Below, in pieces: positions 33,746 through 42,553 of a DNA stretch of 64,000 nt. Made by a program: the position numbers and the translations under genes. The number at the start of each line of letters is the position of its first letter. The stretch's first letter is position 1. The notes under the pieces are model-generated. The model saw only the letters and a list, made by a program, of their open reading frames with translations, was not told the origin of the DNA and searched no databases. Source of the stretch: Norana najaformis (lineage: Eukaryota; Annelida; Clitellata; Crassiclitellata; Hormogastridae); the NCBI GenBank assembly GCA_964023275.1, contig OZ029916.1, forward strand, positions 46,937,749 to 47,001,748, given 5' to 3'.

Positions 33746-34220
33746 CTGCTGAATTATGTTTCCCTAATGCACAATTTCACCCTAAATGTGCAATACAGGC
33801 TATTTTCAAGAAACAATAGAAATTCTATCTGAACCTTATCACTTTGCACTTGCTGACAACTGACATGTAATGCACCCTGGCAGTAGTTCACTGCTTAAGA
33901 AAGCTATGTAAATGGTCGTCATTACAGTTACAGTTACATTAATGATCATGTAATGATGTTAAAATTATATCTTGTGTTATGCTGAAAGAAGTTAAACAAA
34001 GTGAAAGCCCAAGGTTTCCAAAATTAGTGAGTCATCAGATTTGTGTAAGATATATAAACTTTTTGATCGAATTTAGCATCAGCTTCCCTGATTTAGAAAT
34101 AAACTTTAAGAAATTGTGAATAACGACCTTAATTATATTTGTGCTAAACTAAATGTCGGTAAACAGATCAAAGCATCGTAAACGGTAACATTACATTACA
34201 CGTATTGTGTAAAACTTGCC
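33746..34220 (-). other. PACSIN: PACSIN 5' intron sequence
   Basis: Upstream of the start codon exon: acceptor CAGCAG ends at 33746, with 12 bases of 5' leader before the ATG. A second CAG three bases earlier makes it a NAGNAG acceptor. No other feature seen. Confidence 0.55.
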
Positions 34221-34229
34221 TATGTCACC

Positions 34230-34590
34230 AAAGCACAGCAGTAAAAAGAACGTCATTGCGGGGGTTTAGTGGGTGGGGCGAAAGTGAAGTGAAATGAACC
34301 CGTACAGCGTACACTCGCTCCCGGCAAAGCGTATATCCGATATAATACAGACCTGGGTCAAAAATTATCCGCCTGAAAAATTCGTCGATTCGATAGTACA
34401 ATTAAAACTTATGGACAAATTCCGAACATAATTCCTCAAATAAAGCGATTTGCGATTTAAACGTCTGCTTCGCTTATCCGAAGTACGAGACTCATGGTCA
34501 AGGTCGGCAAATAAAAGCAGTGTACGTTTTTGCGTAACGTACGCCACAAACGTAACCTAAAAGTCGAATAATATGCACGCGATTGGGTTA
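34230..34590 (-). promoter_or_regulatory. PACSIN: CpG-rich segment, candidate PACSIN promoter and first exon
   Basis: Contains far more CpG than the surrounding AT-rich DNA (for example GCTCCCGGCAAAGCG and CGTAACGTACGCC), a GGGTGGGGCG word and two CCAAT-type words (GATTGGG and CCCAATCA near 34580-34610). It lies about 0.5-0.9 kb upstream of the coding start. No TATA position can be fixed. Confidence 0.4.
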
Positions 34591-34769
34591 TGCCCAATCA
34601 GAATTTTACGTTAAATATTATTGATTTCTGGCATTCATTTGCTCCAATCGATTACGAAATCGTTCATCTTCCACAACTTGTTTTCCGGAGTTGTGAATTT
34701 CAGCTGAGGAGATGAACGAAGTGCTGTACAAGCAAACTTGAACTTTATCTTAACCTTTATCTTTAATCT

Positions 34770-34882
34770 TTAACCGAACCTTTTGGCTATCGATTTTGTT
34801 TTGACTGAGCGTCTGCGAATGAGCTGGTCTCCTTGGGGTGGCTTTCGTTGGGCGCTGTAGAAATGTCGGAATTACGATATCT
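34770..34882 (+). mobile_element. Repeat family D copy
   Basis: From AACCTTTTGGCTATCGATTT to GGGCGCTGTAGAAATGTCGG; tail decayed. Confidence 0.78.
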
Positions 34883-35024
34883 TGTCGTACAGATAATTAT
34901 GCCGGTTTTTGCAACACAATGTTTACAATTTCCGACCTGGTCAGCTGATTAGTAGTCATGCAGTGTGGCCAGTGACGTCTCAGCACAACTGATCTGGCAA
35001 ACGCATTTTGGTCCTCATCTCTCC

Positions 35025-35128
35025 ATGACCCGTCTGATTTGACGCAGCGCTCGTGAACGAGCTGGTGCCATGCGCTTTGCTCTTAAGCAGCGCTGTAGAA
35101 ATTCTCAAGTTACGATTAGGATTAAATT
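35025..35128 (+). mobile_element. Repeat family D copy, old
   Basis: Words TGATTTGACGCAGCGCTCGT, GAACGAGCTGGTGCC and CAGCGCTGTAGAAATTCTCA follow the family order with many changes. Confidence 0.55.
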
Positions 35129-35284
35129 CTCAACAGACTTGGCTTCTACAGAAACTACAGGAGCAAAATGACAGGCTTGAAAAGTTAACGTACATCTGTA
35201 TGCACGTAGCTGAACGTTTCTAGTGTTAGGGCTAGCGCCATAAATACAAAGTCCTATCACTTACATACAACACACTTCAATCTT

Positions 35285-35790
35285 CCCAACCCTCCTATCT
35301 TCGTCAGTTATTTACAATACAACCGCCTCGCTCAACCCGCTCCTCTTCTGCCCTAACACTTCTCCGCCCTCCAGTCACCTCATCCTTAAAATTTGGTAAT
35401 CGCTCCATAGCCATAGCTGCCCCACCACTCTGGAATAAACTCCCCCCAAAACTGCGACAGTTTTCGGACCCATCATACAAACTCACCAATGCTCCACCGC
35501 TTGCAATTTCTGCTTTGGCCTTTCACTCAAAACTGAAAACATTCCTCTTCCACAGATCCTATCCTGACACCCCTTCTTCCTCTTATCTGCCTCTGCTCTC
35601 CAGCCCCAAACACCACCCACTGTAGCTGCCACGCTGTCCCTCTCTGCCTGACTCTTGGATCTTGACCCGGAACCGAACCCTTTTGCCTATCGATTTTGTT
35701 TTGACTGAGCGCCTGTGAATAAGCTGGTCCCCACGGCGCGGCTTTCATTGGGCGCTGTAGAAATCTTGGGATTACGATTACAATTACCTA
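35285..35790 (+). mobile_element. LINE 3' end (family D) with RT C-terminal coding remnant
   Basis: The longest family D copy. The 5' 290 bases read the typical end of an L2/CR1-like ORF2: LWNKLPPKLRQFSDPSYKL followed by AFHSKLKTFLFHRS. It continues without a break into the D core and ATTACG tail seen in the short copies. So family D is best explained as 5'-truncated copies of this LINE. Confidence 0.72.
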
Positions 35791-36146
35791 GGGTTAGTAC
35801 CATAAATACCTAGGGTTAGTACCATAAATACCTAGGGTTAGCACCTCTCGAACGCATCCTTTGTTAGCCTACAGCATTAAAATTCGAATTTAATACGAAC
35901 AACAGGTTCATCTGTAAACAAATGAAGCCAAATATCTGGGAAAATTCACCAATAACAGAGGGTTCTCATGCACTCACGGTTCACCAATGAAGTCCCACCC
36001 AGGATTGACAGTTGACAGCTCAAAGGTCAAGTGCCGATATGGTAACGACGAAAATCAGGAATTTGCAAAAAGTAATTGTTAAGTTAAAAAATGACAATCG
36101 TATGTTTTTACAGCTTCCAAACTCACAGACAGAAAACCTCTGGGAA

Positions 36147-36152
36147 TTTATT
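36147..36152 (-). terminator. NME6: Candidate NME6 polyadenylation signal
   Basis: AATAAA on the minus strand (TTTATT on plus), about 146 bases after the stop at 36298. Confidence 0.5.
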
Positions 36153-36250
36153 TCCACCTTTGAAGTTATAAATATAGTGTTTATCAGAAAACAGTAGTAA
36201 ATTTCCTAACAAAAGATGGTAAAGTATCTCAAATGTCAATTTTGGTCAAA

Positions 36251-36402
36251 GCCATTATTTCACGAGTTCGTTTCTCGTTGTTGAACTGGTCATGATTTCA
36301 CGTGTTCCCTTCTTGTTGCTGAACTGGCCATGATTTCATGAGTTCCTTTCTTGTTGCTGAACTGGCCATTACTTCATGAGTTCCTTTCTTGTTGTTGAAC
36401 TG
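36251..36402. repeat. NME6: 38-bp tandem array over the NME6 C-terminal coding end
   Basis: Four units of exactly 38 bp: 36402-36365, 36364-36327, 36326-36289 and 36288-36251. On the minus strand each starts CAGTTCAACAACAAGAAA or close to it. Unit 1, unit 2 and most of unit 3 are translated, each in a different frame because 38 is not a multiple of three. The stop is in unit 3. Unit 4 is back in the frame of unit 1 and would end at TGA 36231-36229. Confidence 0.93.
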
Positions 36403-39400
36403 AACAGCACCTAACCGAAATTCTGGTTCTACCGTTTCATACCAGTTTGCGACATTAAAATTTGGAAAAATTGTTGAGATTTCAGCAGCCGCAGACTCAT
36501 CCGAATCTAAAAAGAAAGCAGCATTTAAATGAAGTCATGACCATAACCTGACATAGAAAAGAAAAGTAGTCCCTTCAGCTAACAATGAGAGGTAGACAAA
36601 GGTGTGTAGTATTACCAACTTCCCTTTCCAAGCTTCAGCACATCAGGCAGTGGCTACTTCTTGCCACCTGATCTTTCCATCCACTGTGTACAGTCAGTGT
36701 ACACATTTTTTGCCGAATTTTTTTACAGGGCACAAGTGGAACAGACATTTTTAAACATCTGTCTGTCATGTCCAGGATTTCAACCCCCGACATACAGGTT
36801 GAAAGTCTAGTATGCTGACCACTAAACCACTACACTACAAATTGTCTCGTCTTCAACCGCCCTCAAGTCAATTTTTGGCTGCAACATGGACAATTTTGTT
36901 TCACCTGCTTCTGTCCCTTGTCTCCTTCACTAACTGTTAGAATGATAGTTTAGTCTACATCTTGATGTTTTCCATTCATGTCATCTTAGGTCCTCTCGAG
37001 CTTGTGCTGATATCCTGCTTCACAAAATCTCCACTCTTTCATAGTGCCCAGCACCCAAAGCTGCTGCTTAAATGGAATTTAAGGCACAGCAATCAGATAT
37101 CCATAAATTCGCATAGTAATGACGTTGGCAAATTGAGAAATTTGTATGTTGTTGACATAAATGAACTTCCCTGGTATTCAGAAATTGTACCAGCTGAGGA
37201 AATGCATGAGGCTCTTAAGAGATGCAATACACATGTTAAATTACAATTTATGATTATAATGGCGCTATAGAAGTCTTTAGTTTAGACATGTTAAACTAAT
37301 CTTCTGTTTACGTTAAACTAATCTGCTCTATAATCACATTAGATATGTCAAAGTAACCTTCCATTTATGTTAAATTAATCTGCTCTATTATAATCAAATT
37401 AGATGTGTTAACTAATCACCCGATCCGTGAGCTGAGTTACGAGTATCTGTCAAACCAAACAAGCCACGAATTGAATCTGGATCCTCATAAATTGCCCTGA
37501 ACATGAACAAAAGTCAAATGTTTTGCATAAACTATAACGCTTTCCATAATATACATTTACCAACAAAATAAATTATGTACTGTATGTACATTCAGCTAAA
37601 AATAACACATATGTAAGTACATGAATGTAAGCAACAATAATACAGTGTTTGTATGTATATGTATGTATTTATGTATCTAAACCTTTTAAGTACCTAACAA
37701 AAGCACTGCCTGTGCCTGCCTAAATGATGTTAAAGTCATTATAAGAACAAAAGTTAATCAACAACTGAACAGTGCTCAGATAATTAGAAGAGTCACCAGT
37801 GGTGAGCTCCTGCAGACACACAGAGCCCAACCCATAGATTCCCATCCACAGCCGATAGTAAACGCCATGTTCAGATTTTCTGGACTACATAGCATCAAAG
37901 AAGAGAAGCAACAACAAACAAGTATGTATATGTATATGTATGTATGTATGTAACATACACACGTATTTATGTATGTATGCATTTATGCATGTGTGTGTGT
38001 ACGTACCTTCTAAGGACATCTTTAAGGTGTTCCTTGCCAGCCAAGCAGATGTTACATTTCAGTGAAAGCAAAATATCCATCCATTGAAGAATGAAGCTGA
38101 AATTGCTCAAGAACTCCCCACTTTCAACATGAAGCTCTCCAACAGATTGTGGATAACATCTGCAGTTTCCGCTGAGCAACCCAGCCTCATGTATTATCAC
38201 AAAGTCTAGATTACACCCGATAAGATTAGATTAAACTCACCTATCGATTAGATTAGATAAGATTAGATAAGATTAAACTTGCCTACAGACTAGATTAGAT
38301 TAGATTCAGACTCACCGGTAGACTTTGGTTGGACCCATCAGTTGTCTCCAGTGAGCGATTGCATTTTCACGACACAGAATTATACCAGTTATTGGACCAC
38401 TGAAACAATTTCAGAAATGAACCACAAAATTTACTTTTAGCACAACTTAAGTGACCATCGATTGGTTTTCACTTAATTGACCATTGATTGGTTTTCACTC
38501 AAAGTGACCATCGCTTGGTGCCTTGTGCATTATGATAATGTCGCTATAGTCATTAGGTTGGATGAGAATCCTAACTTCCCTTTTAACTGGAGCTGGTGGT
38601 GCTAGCTTTTCTGATATGGGGGCCAGGAGCTTGAAAAAGGTATTAAATCTTGTCCCCCTAGCGAACAGGCATCCACACCTCAGATTCAGATTTCCTGACC
38701 TTGTGCGCATTATAATTGCTTTAATAATAAATAGATAAATAAACGATCTTTAGTTTATGACAAATTCTCTAAGCACATTAAAATATGAAGACATGGCTTT
38801 TAATTTTGGGGGCACTTTGAGGTTCAGTTGGGGGCCTTCACCACCAATAACAGGATGTTTGTCTCACCTCGACATGAAGTTGACAAGACGTCCATAGAAG
38901 AATCTCTCTGAAGAAACATTTTACAACAAGAATTAGACCACAAAAAGATCAGTAAAAGAACCTAATCCATAATCATAACTGCATAATTATATAGTGCCTT
39001 TCAAGAAAGGAGGTGCCATATAAATTCGCCAGGATGATCAATCCCCAACATCATTCACATCTCCAACATTATTTTACCACCAACATTTATCTGAGCATCG
39101 TTCACTTACAGCTGAGCTCACTGTTCTTAGTGAACACCAGTTAGGCTAGAGTAGGCAGTGCTTTTGTGAAGCACTTAAAACGAGCTACATAAACAGTATC
39201 TACATACAAACATACATTTCAGTGGTAAACATTACTGTAGTCTTGATAAGCAGTTTAAATGTGTGCATACAATAAGTCATTTGTAAGCAAAACTTCAGAA
39301 ATAATTTATAAATCAGTGACAATAACACAAGAAGACCTAACTTGTACTGATAACTAGCATGGCAGCTGCAGAGTCTATCTATCCTGCAGCAATTTATAAG

Positions 39401-39884
39401 TCTGATGTTCTTTTAAAATTCAGCTGGCAGTGCTTACATTGTACAGATCGATTAGATACGTATTTTTAAGGGACGATTGTTCCAGATGGATGGTCTAGCA
39501 AATGAGAAAACACAATGTGCCTACATTGTTGCACAAGAGCGAAGGACCAACAAGGCATCATACTAATAATAACTACCTGGATGTTGTTGTAGCAACAATG
39601 ATAAATAAAAATAACAATGACTACCTTCATGTTGTCTGTAAAAACAAGACAATGAGAACTAACGATAACTACCTGCATGTTGTCTGTAGAAATATTCGGC
39701 TTGTTTCCGGTTCCACTTGAAAGTCTTTGTTTTCACAAATAGGAAATTCTGACTAAGTAAGAGATTCTTGATTTCCTATGAGCAAAACAAATAAACATAC
39801 CGTGACTTATTGGAGAAGCTCAGTCAATATACGATAGGTCTGGTAAACCAGTAGTCTTGCTATGTGCGTGTATGTATGTGCGTG

Positions 39885-39916
<32 letters not shown>

Positions 39917-40143
39917 TGTATGTATGTATACATTACTATACACACGGCTTCTGAAGGTTCTCTCTTTCTAAGATGCGTTAAATCTGCAATTACAATTACA
40001 ATTACGTATGCAGATTTGCTGTTGATCGTCGACAATGCGATCTTTAACAGTGTACAACTTGCCGCTTCAATTAGAGGGTTAACTGTAACATCTGGCTTAA
40101 TAAGAGCCAAAGTCAACTGCAATCGACGAACAACGTTTGCCAT
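36298..40143 (-). CDS. NME6: Nucleoside diphosphate kinase 6 (NME6)
   Basis: Exons in gene order: 40143-40063, 39775-39673, 38907-38868, 38399-38316, 37496-37420 and 36506-36298, giving 197 residues. The match to vertebrate NME6 is colinear: LQLTLALIKPD (Lys16), NFLFVKTKTFKWNRKQAEYF, RFFYGRLVNFMS, WRQLMGPTKVYR, SIRGLFGLTDTRN and the active-site NSAHGSDS with catalytic His126. NDPKs transfer a gamma-phosphate through this histidine. NME6 is a mitochondrial group II member with weak or debated kinase activity. Intron 1 has a GC-AG border (GCG before GCAAGT at 40062). Using that border makes the exon 1-2 junction match the family length exactly. Exon 2's donor and the C-terminal end both lie in tandem arrays. 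The last ~30 residues are repeat-derived, so the natural C-terminus is uncertain. Confidence 0.93.
37610..37680. repeat. GTAT-type microsatellite
   Basis: Short run of GTATGTATATGTATGTA words in an NME6 intron; a second run lies at 37920-37990. Confidence 0.75.
38215..38312. repeat. TAGATTAGAT-type repeat
   Basis: Runs of TAGATTAGATAAGATT words, like the tail of family E, directly after the donor of NME6 exon 4. Confidence 0.7.
39570..39700. repeat. NME6: 48-bp tandem array spanning the NME6 exon 2 donor
   Basis: Three donor-like sites at an exact 48-base spacing on the minus strand: ends at 39673 (real, CATGCAG before GTAGTT), 39625 (ATGAAG before GTAGTC) and 39577 (ATCCAG before GTAGTT). 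Each is preceded by an ACAGACAACAT-like word from the exon end. Reading past the real donor meets a stop after five codons. Confidence 0.88.
39860..39932. repeat. (GTAT)n microsatellite
   Basis: At least eight perfect GTAT/ATGT units in NME6 intron 1. Confidence 0.92.
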
Positions 40144-40335
40144 ATATCAATGACTGCGACTGCCACTTATAGTCAAATGCTGTACGCTACGGAAATATAT
40201 TATTTATAAATCTGTCCGCTTTTACAAAAACAAAACATGTTCGAAGAATTCCGCCATTTTGAAAATCGCTGCGGGCTGTTCCAACTTTTTTATTATCCGG
40301 ACTTAAAGTCTGCTTTAAAAATTATTGTGTAGTAC
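40144..40335 (-). promoter_or_regulatory. NME6: Candidate NME6 promoter with YY1-type motif
   Basis: On the minus strand AAAATGGCGGAAT lies at about 40262-40250, some 110 bases before the ATG. It matches the YY1 core AANATGGCGG that often sits at start sites of housekeeping genes. GC is raised around 40260-40280. Confidence 0.45.
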
Positions 40336-40364
40336 GTGCAGAATCCTCATTCTGATCTAATCGT

Positions 40365-40448
40365 AATTCGTAATCGTAGTCGTAATCTCGAGATTTCTAC
40401 AGCGCCAAACAAGAGCTAAGTCGCGGTAACCAACTTATTCACAGGTGC
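40365..40448 (-). mobile_element. Repeat family D copy, inverted
   Basis: Reversed tail TAATCGTAATTCGTAATCG, then TCTCGAGATTTCTACAGCGC and AACCAACTTATTCACAGG. Abuts the LINE that follows. Confidence 0.8.
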
Positions 40449-41665
40449 ACTTCTTTGGATCTCTTCTTTTCTCTCTTCTAGGACTCAAAATGTTTACTTT
40501 GGTGGCAAATTCTCTAAGACTACTAATTTAATTTTTGGTGTCCCCAAAGGCTCCATTCTTGGTCCACTGCTTTTCATTCTATACACTTCCAATATCTCCA
40601 AGATTGCGCTTACGTTTGGTATTTCTATCCATATTTACGCTGATGACACCCAACTTTACATAAAACTTTCCACTTCTAACCTTGAAAGTTCAAAAATTAA
40701 ACTTATTGCCTGTTTCCATGAGATACAATCCTGGTGTGCTTCGTAATCGTAATCTCGAGATTTCTACAGCGCTCAACGAAAGCTAAGTCGCGGGAACCAG
40801 CTTATTCACAGGCGCTCAGTCAAAACAAAATCGATAGAAATTAAACACAAGTAAGACGGAATTGATTTGGTTCGATCGTCGGTCCCGATCAGATTTAGAT
40901 TTGCAGACTCTCTTTCTGAAAATAGATGATTCCTGTTCCATACTACCCTCGAATGTAGTTCGTGACCTTGGTGTCTTTTTGGATAGCAAACTTTCCATGT
41001 CTCACCATATTAGCTCAATATCCAGAGCCTGTTTCTTCCACCTACGACGGATACATCAGATTAAACGCTGTCTTAATGAGCATTGCCTTCATGCCCTGGT
41101 TCATTCACTTATACTATCCAGAATTGATTATTACAATTCAGTGCTTTATGCTTTACCTAAATCTACCCTCTCACCGCTTACCTCTGTTATTCATGCTGCA
41201 GCTCGCCTAGTTAAAAGCCTTGGCCCTCGAGATCACATTACTCATTCTTTACAACAACTTCATTGGTTACCCATTCAGGCCCGCATATCTTTCAAAATCT
41301 GTCTATTTATGTTCAAAATTATATCAGGCTCTGCCCCGTCCTATCTGTCCTCTCTAGTTAAACCTTGTTCTTCCACTGAGTCCAGAAGAAGATTGCGTTC
41401 GGCTTCAAAAGGGGACTTTGAAGTCAGGAGAGTTAACCTACAGTTGGGTAAAAGAATGTTTGAAGTAGCTGGTCCAGCTGAGTGGAACTCTACCTGAATC
41501 TATTCGAAGATGCTCTTCAATAGATAATTTTAAATTAAAACTTAAGACTCATTTATTCTCTCAGTACTATAACTAATTATTATGTTGTAACGCGTCATTT
41601 GAGTAATACATTGTTTTATTAAGACGCGTTATAAATATAAGTTGTATTGTATTATTGTATTGTAT
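40449..41665 (+). mobile_element. L2/CR1-like LINE fragment, RT domain to 3' tail
   Basis: The coding remnant begins near 40480 and reads the RT motifs FGVPKGSILGPLLFILY and IHIYADDTQLYIK (the catalytic YADD). After a nested insertion it goes on at about 40838 as a 211-codon open stretch (40862-41497) with VVRDLGVFLDSKLSM, LSRIDYYNSVLYALPKSTL, LQQLHWLPIQARISFKI and APSYLSSLV. The end NFKLKLKTHLFSQYYN follows after a small frame break near 41495. A 3' tail of TTGTA repeats closes it at about 41665. The endonuclease and ORF1 are missing, so it is 5'-truncated and inactive. It lies on the same strand as the GH3 gene that starts 0.9 kb later. Confidence 0.85.
40741..40850 (-). mobile_element. Repeat family D copy nested in the LINE, inverted
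   Basis: From TCGTAATCGTAATCTCGAGA to CAAAACAAAATCGATAG. It splits the RT reading frame of the host LINE, which resumes on both sides, so it inserted later. Confidence 0.88.
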
Positions 41666-41675
41666 TGCTTATTCA

Positions 41676-42553
41676 GAGAAGCTGTTAGGGCGAGTTGTGT
41701 TTTAGCTTAGAGAAACGAAAGAAGTGAAGTTTACTTTATCATAAAAACTAGAGCGAATATCATTTAAACTGTCATATTCTTATCCAGCACAGTAAAATTG
41801 GTCAAAATTTACTGATTTCATCACTAAAACATTTAAGCTGTTGACCAGTTTAACTGTAATATTTTCAGGAATCTGAACATGTAACGCACCTTCAGCAGGC
41901 ATTGGGTGTTTTGTCGGGTGACGGGCGGTCATATGATTTTATTTATAAATATAGGAGGTTTCGTTTAAAATATTGAATTGGTAGGCTAAATGAATCAATT
42001 TACCCTATTAAGTTTTGCGATTAAACTTGCAGTTATTGCCTTTCGACGTGCAACCTTAGGCGTTCATTAATTGTAATATCGACTTCCACATTCTTTTTCT
42101 GCAGCTTTTATGTTTTACTATCTAGGCGAGGTTGTTGCCTGTAATCAAAAAGCGACAACAATAAATGAGAAACCTAATGTATCAAAAATGAAAAAGAAAA
42201 TCTGAATGAAGTTTTTCATTTGCATTTAAATAATTTGCTTTACCTAAGACAGAGAATTCGTCATTTGTACGCAACCAGTAGTAGCAGTTTCAACGCTTAC
42301 AGAAAGTAATAGAAACAAGCTGACTTGGAAAAGCCTTGGTAGCAAAAATGGAAAAAATGCGAAAATGCTATAAATTGCAACGGAGCGTAATATTGTCAGT
42401 TAGTTGGTTCACCTTTGTGAACAGATTTTAGTTCCCTTTAATGACCTGCAGAACAAAACTAAATTTTTTATTTAATAATTTATTGAGACCATATGTATAA
42501 AAAATGAAAATAATCATGTTAAATATTTCTCTGTATTTTTTCAGCCAGCGACA
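41676..42553 (+). promoter_or_regulatory. GH3 copy 1 upstream region: TATA box and initiator
   Basis: This 5' block is shared with copy 2 (54190-54987). TATAAA at 42369-42374 and an initiator-type TCAGTT at 42396-42401 are about 29 bases apart, the usual spacing. A 5' UTR intron is implied by the acceptor TTTTTTCAG ending at 42544, nine bases before the ATG. The first donor was not located. About 95 bases at 42152-42245 are absent in copy 2. Confidence 0.5.

Noticed and set aside
36962-37270. 102-codon plus-strand ORF in an NME6 intron
   Set aside because: No motif, and its end lies in repeat family E sequence (GCGCTATAGAAGTC).
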